This document shows positions 11,864 through 24,003 of a stretch of DNA of 64,000 nt, in pieces. The notes under the pieces are model-generated. The model searched no databases, was not told where the DNA came from, and was given only the letters and a program-made list of their open reading frames with translations. The DNA is from Hygrocybe punicea (Eukaryota; Basidiomycota; Agaricomycetes; Agaricales; Hygrophoraceae), in contig OY744464.1 in NCBI GenBank assembly GCA_963556145.1, forward strand, positions 5,828,001-5,892,000, written 5' to 3'. Each line of letters opens with the position of its first letter. The stretch's first letter is position 1. The translations under genes were made by a program, and so were the position numbers.

Positions 11864-12060
11864 GTGCTACCAAATGTGTGTAACTCTGCTGTGAGGAGTC
11901 ACTGGAGAATGGGTGCTATGAGTGTTTGTGAGCGAAGCAAACAAACATTAGTGGTACAAAAGATATCTAACTTCGCTATGAGGGGCCACTGTAGCACAAG
12001 TGCTGCAAGTGGACGTGTTCTTCATTCACATACATCAGTAACACAAAAACTGTAAATGTT
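11864..12060. repeat. Two-copy tandem repeat, about 85 bp
   Basis: AACTCTGCTGTGAGGAGTCACTG...GTGCTATGAGTG is repeated as AACTTCGCTATGAGGGGCCACTG...GTGCTGCAAGTG. No gene is recognised. Confidence 0.4.
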
Positions 12061-12159
12061 AGATAGCTAATGCCTAATACATATCAACAATAAAATAAAC
12101 AGAAAATACATTGGATATAAAATAAAATAAAATAAAAATTATTAACAAGCAAAGAAATT

Positions 12160-12884
12160 TATGGCGCTTTTCAAAACTAATGACATTTCAAAAAACAAAT
12201 TTGTTAAGTTTAGGGACCTAAGCAAATATTGTAACTCATGAAATACTGCACAGATTTACACGATTGTAGGATGAAGTTTCATCCAAATTTCAAGGGCTAG
12301 CCACTCCTGTATTTAAATTTAGGAAATATTCAGATTATTGATAGTTACAGGTGCATTTCTGCATTTCAGTGACTAAAACTTGTACAATGAATAACTTTAC
12401 AAGGAATGCTCAGATTTACAAGATTGTAGGGAGAAAACCATTCCATTTTTGAAGGGCTAGATGCTCACATACCGGGATTTTGTATACCTTTGGGCATTAA
12501 GACAATATTTATCTCAACAAGGCACATACTTATCACCTGTGCAAAACCTGAACTTAAGCAAAATCCCGGTATGTGAGCTTCTAGCCCTTCAAAAATGAAA
12601 TGGTTTTCTCCCTACAATCTTGTAAATCTGAGCATTCCTTGTAAAGTTATTCATTGTACAAGTTTTAGTCACTGAAATGCAGAAATGCACCTGTAACTAT
12701 CAATAATCTGAATATTTCCTAAATTTAAATACAGGAGTGGCTAGCCCTTGAAATTTGGATGAAACTTCATCCTACAATCGTGTAAATCTGTGCAGTATTT
12801 CATGAGTTACAATATTTGCTTAGGTCCCCAAACTTAACAAATTTGTTTTTTGAAATGTCATTAGTTTTGAAAAGCGCAATAAAT
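12160..12884. mobile_element. Foldback (long-hairpin) element copy 2, nearly perfect
   Basis: The left arm 12160-12482 and right arm 12559-12884 are almost perfect inverted copies (about 323 bp each) around a 76-bp loop. Each arm contains two related modules of the form GATTTACA(C/A)GATTGTAGG..GA, about 15 bp, then AAGGGCTAG. The outer ends abut AAAAT microsatellite on both sides. No protein is encoded. The arms are much more alike than in copies 1 and 3, implying recent insertion or gene conversion. Confidence 0.8.
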
Positions 12885-13140
12885 AAAATGAGATCAAATA
12901 AAATAAAATAAAATAAAGTCACCCTGTAGGAAACAAATTTACAATAATATAAAATAAAAGGTGAAAGAAAATGATATAAATAAAAGTAAAATAAATTCAT
13001 ATAAATTCATATAAATTCAAATCTATAAAATAAATTTATAATAAAATAACATAAAATAAGTTTAAAATAACTAATATCGTAATTAATTTATGCTAAAATA
13101 AAATGAATAAAATAAAATAAAACCGTTGCGAAACACAGGT
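12885..13140. repeat. AAAAT-type microsatellite tract
   Basis: Interrupted AAAAT/AAATA repeats flank foldback copy 2 on both sides (also 12080-12140), with longer ATATAAATTC repeats near 12998-13020. No gene seen. Confidence 0.6.
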
Positions 13141-13199
13141 ACCAACTAGTTTCACATTAATTGATCAAATACAGCTCAGCCCTAGTCTTGTCTTTTTTT

Positions 13200-14070
13200 T
13201 AACTGATAAGGATACACACATGACATAGCATCAATGGATCAAGAAGCATAGGAAGATGATTCTGGAAGCACAGCCTGGCACAGCCCTTGCTTTTGATTTA
13301 CACATCCTAAGATTAGATCAGCAACATGACTTACTCCCATCAAATATGACTCATTGATCTATCCATAATAAATTCATGACCCTTATGACATATTCATGAC
13401 CCCCATGACTCATTATGACTATACTCATTATGCTCCCTCCTTTGATTATAGTATCTATGTGACTCAGTAATTGACTCTGTATAAGTCACAAACCTATGCC
13501 TTCCTTTTTTATAATTCCTTATAAGTCATAACCCCTATGCTCTTTATTATTATGACTCCTTATGAGTCATAAGGAGTCATAAACTTATACCTCTCCCTTA
13601 TTTGACTCCCTATGAGTCATATACTTTGTTACACTTTTCTTGTTCTCTATCTACTGTTACACTCACCCATCATCCATCACTTATCGCTCATCTCTGTTGT
13701 ATTTTCACTTATTGTATACTTGATACTTGTATACTTGACTGTTGTACACTTGCTCATCATACACTGATTATTCTTATTTGAGTTGTCCTCCACATAGACT
13801 CTTGTACATCACTTAAAGTATTTACCTTGTATAGGAAAGACCTCACTGTTCCTTCATAAGTCATACATCTGACTTATTTCATTGTCAAGTATTTATTGTC
13901 TCCTTCAAAGCTAACCTTTGATAGGATTTATACCACAACCCAACCACTCCACCGGAAAAACTCAGAGTTATAGAAGAGCTAAATTCTTGTTCCCAAAGGA
14001 CAACAAGGTAATTTCCCAATCAATGATACATTCTGGAAACCCTTTGTGTGGATTTATTCAAAAACTTCCC
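13200..14070 (+). repeat. LTR and leader-like region of a gypsy-type element
   Basis: Starts near TTAACTGATAAGG (the same string occurs at about 9617) and runs into gypsy-type remnants. The part 13640-14062 has an inverted partial copy at 7528-7995, showing it is a repeat. The region 13347-13619 contains five perfect TGA(C/G)TCA motifs and a perfect inverted pair around 13549-13580 (GACTCCTTATGAGTCATAAG). Exact LTR ends cannot be fixed because no second same-orientation copy is in the window. Confidence 0.45.
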
Positions 14071-14337
14071 ACACAAAACAGAAATTGGAGCTCACCATGA
14101 GGGATCAAGGTTCATCAATAGCTCTTTTATATTCCCACTCATAACCATTATCAACTCTACAGTTAATAGTTTTTTCTAATGACTATTACATCCACTCTTA
14201 CCTCTGATATGATGCTCCTCCTAGGCTTGAAGGGAGCACCATCAAAGTTCACAGAAAGCCATGAAGCTATAAGACACTTCCTCAGGCACTATATACCACC
14301 CAGATTTAGGAGGTATCTCCTTCCTGAACCCTAGGAT

Positions 14338-15059
14338 TAGGGTTGACCACGGGTTGGCCACGGGTCCCAAATCGGGACACCACACCCGTACCCGCCGAAC
14401 CCATACCTGAGGCAGGTAAAACCCACACCCGCACCCGTTTGAGGATGGGTTGTGGCGGGTTCTCTAGGCCATACCCTAGGGAACATCCAGAAAGTCGTCA
14501 CCAACACTGAGCACACGTCAATTGACGTGACGCGGGTGTTTGGTGACGGCCTGGTGGTCCCTGGATGGTGATGCGACCGACACCACATCATCATTGATGG
14601 AACGGTCTGGCCATTAAGCCAGAGCCGCTGTCGACGACGTTGATGTCATGTCGTCGTGTCGCGTCGTTGCATCTAGTCCGAGTCCTCATCGTTGTCATTT
14701 GGCAAAGACAACCAGTGGAACTAAAATAATAAAGTAACGAGCAATTAGCACAAAAAACTTTAATAAGATAATGACAAAGACATACCTGACAGCCAGAGGG
14801 TGGGTGCACCACCTTTCTGGCTGTTTTCTCGCATCTCTGGCCATCCATAAACGCTCGTTGTTGTTGTTGTTGTTGTTGTTGTTGTTATCGTTGTTGTTGT
14901 TGTTGTTGCTTTTGTATTCATAGTTGTTGTTGTTGTTGTTGTTACAGTTGTTATTGTTGTTGTTGTGGTAGTCGTCATCCAAAAACAGACACCGTACCCA
15001 TACCCGTATGACCCGTTTAGGAAATACCGTGGGTAAACCCGTACCTGTGGTCAACCCTA
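14338..15059. mobile_element. Non-autonomous hAT-like element 3
   Basis: The 722-bp insert has ends TAGGGTTGACCACGGGT and, inverted, TAGGGTTGACCACAGGT. It is flanked by the perfect 8-bp duplication CCTAGGAT (14330-14337 and 15060-15067). It carries the palindrome CACGTCAATTGACGTG (14514-14529), a (GTT)n block (14855-14965) and, on the minus strand, an exon-like segment ending VHPPSGCQ followed by a GTATGT donor near 14786 and a TTTTAG acceptor near 14720. It has no transposase. It sits inside the decayed gypsy element. Confidence 0.88.
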
Positions 15060-15067
15060 CCTAGGAT

Positions 15068-16240
15068 TCAGCAGAATTATTTTCTAGTAAAGAAAGAAAT
15101 TGTCGAAACCCAGAAGAGGTTAACCTGGAATTTAATATGTTCTTGGAAGATAATCCAGAGTTAATTACAGCCGTTTGCATTGAATATGGCAGTAAATTGC
15201 ATCAATTGAGAAAAGTGGACTTAGAAGAATTTTGAGTGCTCTGTTGTGTATTTCATGAAGTACTGCATGGATTAAGATGGTTATAGAGGGAAAGTTGTAC
15301 CATTTCTTAAGGGCTATCTACTCCTGTAATTACATTTGGACAATATTTAGTGTATCGTGAGTTGTGGGTGAAATAGAAGGTAAACTGGTGTTTTTTGACA
15401 TCCAAATTGATATTGTCAAATTATGGCATCAAATGAGCTCCTATGAACAAGATTGTAGGGAGAAAATTGTTCGGTTTTTCAAGGGCTAGAAGCTCATATA
15501 CCGTATTTTTCTTCATTTTTGTCCTTTCAGCCAATAATTATGAGTCTTATACTATTTCAAGCCCAATATGAATGAACATGGTAAAGATGTAAAATTGGCT
15601 GAAAGGACAAAAATGAAGAAAAATACGGTATATGAGCTTCTAGCCCTTGAAAAACTGAACAATTTTCTCCCTACAATCTTGTTCATAGGAGCTCATTTGA
15701 TGCCACAATTTGACAATATCATATTGGGTGTCAAAAATACTACATTACCTGTTTATTTCATTCACCACTCATCATATACTAAATATAGTCCAAATATAAT
15801 TACTGGAGCTGATAGCCCTTAAAAAATAGTACAACTTTCCCTCTGTAACCATGTCAATCTGTGCAGTATTTCATGAGATACAGGATTGAGCACAGAAAGA
15901 TTTTCTAAGTCCATATTATTCTATTGATTCAAAAAATTTCAAAAAGTGCCATTATTTATGCAAATGGCTGTAACCCTCATGGAGATATTCGAGATTTGGA
16001 TATTCCCTGCAGAAGTTACTTAGAAATTGATAAACCCCCTAGGATATCTAATGGACAGGCTCATGAAGAAGCACTATTGTCCTCAGTACCAGAATCAAAT
16101 TCCAAAGGAAATTATTCATATAAGGATATAGTGGAATTAGTTTTGGAGAACAATGAACAACAAGCAGATAAAAGTACATGTTCAGAGGAGACTATCACAA
16201 AACCCTTTGGCATGCAGAGGAACCCCCCCAATGTTTAATC
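15068..16240 (+). pseudogene. Gypsy-type element remnant, 5' coding part
   Basis: Before the foldback insertion, 15070-15215 reads NPEEVNLEFNMFLEDNPEL and on to LRKVDLEEF. After it, 15930-16237 reads ISKSAIIYANGCNPHGDIRD and onward for 104 codons. The composition fits the gag or pre-polymerase region of a Ty3/gypsy element, and it is collinear with the reverse transcriptase at 22.9-24.0 kb. It is interrupted by foldback copy 3 and by stops. Confidence 0.45.
15213..15914. mobile_element. Foldback (long-hairpin) element copy 3
   Basis: Arms 15213-15538 and 15594-15914 are inverted copies. Each contains two modules with GATTGTAGGGAGAAA or the related GGTTATAGAGGGAAA followed about 15 bp later by AAGGGCTA. 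The ends AGTGGACTTAGAA / TTCTAAGTCC match each other. The arms closely match foldback copy 1, and the loop is only about 55 bp. It interrupts gypsy coding sequence. Confidence 0.75.
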
Positions 16241-17477
16241 AATGAAATCCCACTTTCCTGTACTGTAGATTGGATCTACACTGAGTGGAACCCAAATGTG
16301 GCCCAGACAATCATTGCTGCACTTGGCAATCAAGTTGAAGACCAACCCCAATCAACTCGCTTCCTTTTTGCATCACCTCTTAGATATTGACTTCCCCCAA
16401 AGTGGGATCAATATGGGCCCCTTTCGAACATGAGGTACTCTTAAATACAATGCTGGCCACCATGGATTCATCTGGTGCCCCTCCTTCATTGAGAATGGGG
16501 CACCCTGTCTTTCAGTTTTACCCTGTATCACCACTCCCTTTGTATTCCACTTCAGATGACTCTACTTCCGATTCTACACTACATTTATCACTTCTTTCAT
16601 CTATGTTTCCCACATCCACTGCTCTTTAAAGCCTCTTTTCAGTCCCTATGTCTGACGCATCACCATCATCACCACCCTCTTATCCCTCATCACGTACCTT
16701 ATCATCTCATGCATCAACACTGGCTATCAATACCCAGATCAATGGCGACAACCAAAGCGAGTTTGCGGACAACAAATGGAACTACAATAATTCCATTGAA
16801 GGATAGAAGTAGGATGGAGATGCCGTGAGTAGTTACAATCATACACTCAGAGATTGTTCACTATCCTCTCACAAGAGGCATTAATTGGACTCGGATGACG
16901 AACAATTCACCCCAGCGGCGAACGTTGCTATTGCTGGAGCTCTGTTGGCTGCTTTATTCACTATTCAATCAGCTACAGGACCATTTTAAAGCCCCCCCTC
17001 AAATCATCCCCCCAGCCACGAACAACCAACATTGTATGCTAGTACCTACTTTGAACAACTCCCCAAAGCTTCCCTCGTGCATAACTTCGTCACACAAATA
17101 GTGCCATCTATCAATATGGACCTCCCTGACTTCAACAATGACCTTCGCAAATATATCATAGCCGAATTGCGATCACATGCGATATTGGTACATAATGATC
17201 ATGACCCATCTACATCTCTTGCTAATAACACTATGGAGGCATAGGAACTACCCACCCCATCAAGCTTCCTTACAACATCAAATATCCGCATTACTCACTA
17301 CCCCATTTCAGCAGCACGCAATAATCCACCCACACCGCCTAGCCTACTCTATCCTGAATAGGAACTGCCCCTAAAACCCCTCCTCAATGAACCCTGGTTC
17401 TCTCAAGACCTCTACTTCCCATTTCAGTCACCCCCTCCTTCTCCTTTCCTATCTTTCTTCTGAATCCCTATGCCACC
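16241..17477 (+). other. Decayed gypsy interior, low-complexity coding relic
   Basis: Plus-strand reading is possible only in short pieces with many stops (for example SSGAPPSLRMGHPVFQFYPV near 16474 and DLPDFNNDLRKYIIAELRSH near 17122). It continues the gypsy remnant but cannot be assigned to a domain. Confidence 0.35.
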
Positions 17478-18309
17478 TTGTCACCCATAGTGTCATCTAT
17501 GTATTCTCTAGTTTTAAATCCTTTTAGTCCAGATTGTGACCCCTTTGAAGAATCTCCTTCTACTGTGTATGAAGTCTGCCCCTATGCTGATCCTAGTGAC
17601 CCAGCCAATGTAAATTATCTGGAATACCTTGTACCATCTTCTTCTATCAATAATGACAGTTCTTTCTTGTATATGGATCAGGAGGACTCAGCTAAAGAAG
17701 ATAGTGTCTCCTCAGACATGCCCCTCATTCTCAATATTCAAACTCTTAGGTCACCCATTTCTTGTCCAAATTTGGAGGAAACTGGAGACAGTGACAATAG
17801 AATTCAAGGAAACCTACCCAGCAGGACCTGGATCAGTCCTGAATCTAGTTTTGGATTTTCACATAAAGAATATTCAGATTCTTCAATAGAGCTGGGGACA
17901 GACTCAGAAGATGAATTGGATATGTTTAGATGGGAGGATAAAGTGAAGGACTATCCAACAATCAGCCCTAATTCAGAATCAAGTTCTCATGGTGACCCAC
18001 CTCCTTCAGTTGTATCCACAACTGATATGGACATCCTCAAAGCTAGCTCATTAAATCCAATGGCCAAGCCATTCATTCCATCATCATCCATTCACATTTC
18101 AGATAATCTGTGGCCCCCTCCAGAAGGAGCAGATATCACCTCATTGTCTGATGAAGATACACAGATTCCCTCTGACAAGGTAAGTTCTTTACATGCTTTG
18201 GAGACCAATATTCCTCAAGAGGATAATTCCAGATTGTTATCTCCTATCTCTCTGGAAATCATTCCTGCTCTTAGGTCTGCTTTCCCAGAGACTAATCTTC
18301 TTTGTCAAT
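17478..18309 (+). pseudogene. Gypsy-type ORF fragment upstream of reverse transcriptase
   Basis: An open frame of 277 codons, acidic and Ser-rich, with no recognisable enzyme domain. It is cut at 18309 by the Harbinger transposon. On the far side (22034 onward) the same reading frame resumes when one copy of the AAT duplication is removed and continues for about 57 codons. It is therefore a long retroelement ORF split by insertion. The function of this segment is unknown; a pre-polymerase or protease-region spacer is possible. Confidence 0.5.
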
Positions 18310-18612
18310 AGTGGGTCTCAAGTCCACCTAGTTGTTCCCTACCAGGAATCCTGCTGCGGTTCCTGCGAGCCAAATTAGGCAGGTTAGCTAAATATGGTAT
18401 TACTTAGGGTGATTATTAGTGTCGCATTTGTAACCATTTTGTTATGTTCATATATGGTAATTTGTTCTATGTCAATGTCCTCAGACTCGAGGAGAACATG
18501 CACATTCCTTGCGGCTCCTAGACGGGGCCAACTTTCAAAGACCAAGGTCTCCACCCCCCAACCTGCTTCTTCTGCCTTTCCTTCAACTCTTTCGGCAGCT
18601 CACTCTTAAAAA

Positions 18613-19994
18613 ATGACGGACTTGTCAAAAATTAAAATCTTTTGGGATGGCAATTACTCTCGGCGAACGGATAGGCTTGTCAGTTGGCTCGAAGACAACC
18701 CCCTTGACCGCATCAAGCTCTTTTCTGACTCCTCTCAAGATGCAAAAGTGACGAATTGCAGGAAGATTGTAGGAAAAGAATCAAAAATGCATATCTACGT
18801 CAAAATCGCGCATGCGGTCTTTTCTGCCGACAACAACCCTCAAATCTACGCCGGCTATACTCAGAATGTGGATAAGTTTGCCCAGGCAGTCGAAAATCGT
18901 TTACAAACGTATGCGTTTCCCTTATCACCCACCATCTGCTGACAAGATTTGCAGACTCAAGGGCAAGTACCGTGAGGTTCGCCAAGGGCTGGGAAAAACG
19001 GGGGCTGGCTTGCTGACAGTCGGTAATGGTGTTGTTGGCCCGGAGAACATCTCCCACAAGTTTTTTTGTTTTTTTTTACCGTAGGATTTTTTTCTCACCG
19101 CAAATCAGAAATAATTACCACAGAATTCCCTTGGTATCAACGGCTACACGGAATCTGGGAAACATTACCCAGCCACAACCCACATCCCGCCTCATCTCAC
19201 GCCGGCCAGGATCTCACCAACCAAGCAACAAACCTCCTCTTCCCTGCCCATTGGTCATTACCACCACCAGGCACATCACCTGGGCCGTCGACAGCACGTG
19301 TTGACGCTGTGCCGCCCATCATATCTGGTACTGATGCGATCCCTGACCCAGACCGACCATTGATGCGGATTCCCCTTTTGAGTCCAACATGGCTACCTGC
19401 TCTTCATCAGGGCTCCAGCTGCCCCTCCAACGTTTTTTAAACATCAATATATCAAATCCCTCCTCTCGAAGTCAAAGTCCCTTGAGCCGTCAATCCCTCT
19501 TGGGGGAATCCAGTTCAGGGTCTGAGGCTGAGCAGCTCACCCTCCAAGCACGAGCTTTGGCCCTGCGAGCACCACAAGTTCACCCACCCAACGCGGCGTA
19601 CAGCCCCTTTGACTCCGATATATCTGCCCCCTCGCCAACTACCTGGTCAATGAGTGTTACCCCGCCCACTTTCGTCTCCTCACGCCCATCTCGCAAATGG
19701 GTAAACACAACCAGCAACTTCGACGGACAGCTGGAACTCGTCCAACGTCTTTCGACCACTGTGACTCAACACGACCTTTCCAAGAGGCATCGTACGGACG
19801 AGAGGTTGGTGGAGAAGGAGGCTGACTGTAAGCACGATTTGGAGAAGATCCATGTCCAGGCAGAAGAAGAGCGGCGCTCCCTGGCCCTCAGGATTGAGCT
19901 TGCGAAGCTTGAGTTCGAGTTGAACAAGCATAAGCTCAAGCAGCTGGAGCTATCGGGGCATGGGCAGGAGTCTTCTTCCCAGAATGATGAGTAG
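18613..19994 (+). CDS. Harbinger accessory protein (SANT/Myb-like, coiled-coil)
   Basis: Starts MTDLSKIKIFWDGNYSRRTD with a Trp-rich, SANT/trihelix-like N-terminal region. Exon 1 is 18613-18908 and intron 18909-18954 (46 bp); the next exon reads LKGKYREVRQGLGKTGAGLL. A further segment contains EFPWYQRLHGIWETLP, typical of the DNA-binding partner protein of fungal Harbinger elements. The last open block (19389-19994, 201 codons) ends in a charged coiled coil (about 19800-19960). In known Harbinger systems this partner helps import the transposase and bind the ends. Joining the blocks needs another intron near 19061-19083 and a frame change near 19390, so the gene may be slightly damaged. Confidence 0.65.
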
Positions 19995-20173
19995 GATTAT
20001 TTTCTCTGTAGGTTGTTGATGGTATCTTCCACCATGCCCTTTCCCTCTCCCCTTATGTAGCCCTTATGTAGCCCTTCTCCATGTAGTGCCTCCTTCAGTA
20101 ATATATTTTCCTGTTCCTGTCCCCCCTCCCAATACAAACTGTGATTCAGTGATGAAGACATAGATTTTAAAAA

Positions 20174-21735
20174 CTAGTCGAATGACTGTGCAAGTGTAGC
20201 CAGGTGTTGACAAAATAGTTTTTCTGCAGCAGTGTCAGGATCATTATGGTCAGCTGTCTCTTCACCCTCTCTCTCCTCTTCACCTCCATATTCCTCACCC
20301 TCAACATAACCCTCATTGTCACAATCAATCCTGGCCTATTCAGTTGTATCATTCAACCCCAGCTCCTCCTCAATCCAAATAATTAAATTGTGCAGAATCA
20401 AGCAACATCGCACCCAGAGATTGACATAGTTGAATTTCTTTTGATCTTGAATTTGGAAACGCAATTCCCGTAAGGAGGAAAATTGGCCCTTCAGAGCACC
20501 AAAAAGATGCTCTGAACGTACACGAATCTAATATCTTGAATCAGCACATGTGTAATATTAAAATAAAAGCATACCCTTGATAAAAAATAATTGAATTTCT
20601 TCTGGAATGGAGTAAGGCTCCCTCTTGCAGGCTTCTTGAAGGGTGGGATACACCAAGTATAACATGGATATGCTGAATCTGCCCACATCCACTCATTGGC
20701 AGAAAAGAATATGTTGGGCTCCTCTGCAACACAGGACATTGCAAAGGCAGTGGAGTCATGGATACTCCTCACTATGCCAGTAACATAATCAACAATCTGT
20801 AAATTATGTGGAAGGCTGATAACCTGCAAGAAAATGTTTGAGAAAAAGAGACCAAGAGAATAAATATAAAAGAACCTGGCAATTAAGGGAATAATTGCAC
20901 TTCCTGTCATAGAAAGACTCTCCATGTAGCCCAGGCTTCTGGAAGAGGGGAAAGCATGACCCATCACCAGTCAAATAACCACCTTTCCACTCCTTACAAG
21001 TCTTGCTCTCCACCCACTTCTTTACCATATTCTTCTCATGCAGACAACGAGGATCCTCAGGATTCCAAGATAGGGCATCATCATGATGGGCAGCAATTGC
21101 AATCATAACATGGTTAGTGCAATTGTAGACTGTACCCACAGATACCCCTGCCCATTCTGCCACATATTCACTGGTTGCAGCGTTCCCATAGTGGCCAGCA
21201 CGATTCAGAAAAATTGCCAATTGGATTTTGACAGGGAGTTGGCAGTCAGAGGCAAAAATGGGATGGTTTTCGATTAGTTCAACCAACCTGTCAAAAACAG
21301 GAGGATTGACACGGAGTTTTCTTCGGAAACAGCGAGGGTCGTTGAGAGACCATTCATTAAGGAGATGAAGCTGGGGGCATGGGAAACACGAGTACGAGTT
21401 CTGAGGACTCGTGCCTTTCTGACTTCATCTTCAAGAGCTCCAATAGCATCGACTAGTGCTGTGAACAGGCAGTTGGAGAGTTGGTTGCTTATTTCTGAGT
21501 TTGAGCTGGGTATGTTCATAGAATCATCGGAGGGAAGGTCTGAGGATAGAAAGGCATCATCTGACATGTCCATATCAGTACCAGTCTCAGTATCAGAATC
21601 AAAATGGTCAGGCAAATCTTCAATCAGATCTTCAATCAGATTCCCAACCAAGTCATAATATTTCCTCTGGATGAGGTCACATCTGACTTGATTCAGAGCC
21701 AGGAGCAGTTTTTGATGGTGGGATTGGTGAGGCAT
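20174..21735 (-). pseudogene. PIF/Harbinger transposase (DDE_Tnp_4 type), frameshifted
   Basis: Exons on minus are 21735-20876, 20823-20575 and 20527-20174, with introns 20824-20875 and 20528-20574. The region from EWSLNDPRCFRRKLRVNPPV onward is a classical Harbinger transposase, including WAGVSVGTVYN. The three catalytic acidic residues are visible: D in LTGDGSCFPLFQKPG (exon 1), D in MWADSAYPCYTWCIPPFKKP (exon 2) and E in VRSEHLFGALKG (exon 3). The N-terminal 130 codons are in another frame, so a frameshift lies near 21380-21400 (or an intron I could not find). A TAG at 20336-20338 removes the acidic C-terminal tail. Confidence 0.8.
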
Positions 21736-22033
21736 GATGGCAGCGGTTCAAAGAAGTGTTCTGGCTGCTCTGACAAACAGCCGTGTATTTATATGCTGTA
21801 ACAGCCTTACATCAAGATCAGTGCTGTCACAAGGTGTTGACACTCTCATGTACCAGGATAAGTTTGCCATATATGGACTTAACAAAAGGTTAGGCATTAT
21901 CTAATGCTATGCTGGCAACACGGCAACACACAACCCTAAGTAATACCATATTTAGCTAACCTGCCTAATTTGGCTCTCAGAAACCGCAGCAGGATTCCTG
22001 GTAGGGAACCACTAGGCGGACTTGAGACCCACT

Positions 22034-24003
22034 AATTGGAAGCTGAAGTACCCCTTCAATCTTCATCTACCCCTCTTCAAGTATTCACAATTACTACTTC
22101 AGATCAAAGCCACTTACAACCTCATGATCATCCACAACCCCATGACTTAACTGCAGCACAGATCCTTGTAGCTGAGCCAGACTTCCACACTACTCAAGTG
22201 TTCATTTGAGAATTCTTAGTGCAATTTGTGGTGCCATTGTAGAAGGAATTTATCATATTGGAGCAAGACTTGCTACTCAAGCTTGGAAGTTTCACATTGA
22301 TGAGAGACCTGTCAATGATCCAGTTCATCTCTACTTCTATCATCAATGCTATCTGTTTCATTTTCTAAACAGAGAAAACAAACTACCTCCTCCATCCAAC
22401 CCTACTTCTTGCATCAAGCCTATTCATTTTCTGGAGTCCAATCCTCTTCTCACTCATAAAGAGATTGAATTTCTTCAAAATGCTTCCATGGTATTTCGCT
22501 CTAATCGCAGATTTCTACTTGTAGATGCAATTAATGTTGTCTTGGACATGGGCTTTCACTGCTCTGATATAATCAATGCTCTCTTTGATGAAGGATACTT
22601 TAACATACCAGATTTTAGTAAATCTTGTCAGAGACCTCCTCAATAAAGAACAGTATCCAATTGTGACAAGTCTGTTTTGTATATTTGAACCAATGATATT
22701 ATTTTATATGCTGCTCTTTCTTTTGATGTACAGATTTTTCTGTTCCTTGACAGAATTGCTATTATGCCTTTTTTCTCACTATAGTTGAACACTTACCCCT
22801 AATCTTCATAATCTCCAGAATTGTTATGTTTTATTTATACTTTCTTTTGAATTTTTTCTTACAGGACAACACCTTGCAGAGTATCATTACTTATCCAGAG
22901 GATTCAAGTATAGTATAAACCACTGCAGTCAATGAAGAACAACTTTTTGTTCTGTATGCCACTGTACATCACAAACTTTAACCTAAGATATCCAAATGTG
23001 CTATCAGCTTACAAGAGAGTTGATCAGAAAGTGCATCCAGTGCAAGGAATATTCCCAGAGACTGCTAGAGTTACAAGGCAGTTTCCCCATGACCCTCTTG
23101 CCAATCTCTCTCAATTGCCAACACTTCCTCCAACAATCATCCCTACCCAGAAACTCTCATTGGAACATTTGGAGTTTCTCAATATCAATCATACAGGATT
23201 CTTATGGCCAGAAGAAGAGAAATTATTTGCTCATGTGATGTTCCTCAATCAAGAGGCTATTACTTTTGAAGACAAAGAGAGCGGAACACTCAAGGATTCA
23301 TATTTCTCTCCATATATTATGCCAGTAATCCCACATACCCCATGGGTATACAAGAATATCCCTATCCCTCCAGGAATTAGAGAGAAAGTCATTGAAGTCC
23401 TCAAGCTCAAGGTTGAAGCCAATGTAAATTGAAGCCAGTCAATCTTCATATGGTTTTGTGTGTTAAAGAAAGATGGAAAGCTTCGAATTGTCCATGACCT
23501 GCAGCCTCTGAACAAAGTCATTATTAGAGATGCTGGACTCTTACCCATTATTGATGACTTCGTGGAATCATTTGCTGGAAGGCAATGCTACACAGTGTTT
23601 GAGTTAATGTGGGGATTTGATATTAGGAAAGTCTATCCAGATTCATACAATATGACTGCATTTTGGTCACCTCTTGAATTACTTCACCTTACATCACTGC
23701 CCACTGGATTTACCAATTCACCTGCTGAATTCCAGAGATGCATGACTTTTATTCTTCAAGATAAAATACCTGAGATAGCCAATATCTTTATTGATGATTG
23801 CTCTATCAAAGGGCCAGTTTCAAATTACCTGGACACAGAAGAAAACCTAGAAGTGCTCACAGACAACCCACGAATCAGGAGATTCATCTAAGAACATGCT
23901 TGTGATGTACATCACATAATGCACAGAATTAAACATGCTGGAGCTACTTTTTCAGCCAAGAAGACACAGATTTGCAGACAAGAAGCTATTATTGTGAGAC
24001 AGA
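22034..24003 (+). pseudogene. Ty3/gypsy reverse transcriptase remnant
   Basis: 22034-22640 continues the split ORF with one frame change near 22205. 22932-23430 leads into the RT domain (LKKDGKLRIVHDLQPLNKVI at about 23463; LPTGFTNSPAEFQRCM; catalytic box IFIDDCSIKGP near 23788). FIDD in place of YxDD is usual for one gypsy lineage of basidiomycetes. The first catalytic aspartate, normally in a VFDL-like box, is Glu here (VFELMWGFD). Stops at about 23430 and 23889 and the abrupt end after QKCTP at about 24003 show a truncated element: RNase H and integrase are missing. Confidence 0.75.

Larger units (their letters stand above)
18310..22033. mobile_element. PIF/Harbinger DNA transposon, nearly complete
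   Basis: The 3724-bp element is bounded by 101-bp inverted terminal repeats (18310-18410 and 21933-22033; about five mismatches) starting AGTGGGTCTCAAGTCC. It is flanked by the 3-bp duplication AAT (18307-18309 and 22034-22036), as usual for Harbinger elements. It encodes the two expected genes: a SANT/Myb-like accessory protein on plus and a DDE transposase on minus, convergently arranged. It is inserted in the gypsy remnant. A frameshift and one stop in the transposase suggest it is no longer autonomous. Confidence 0.9.
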
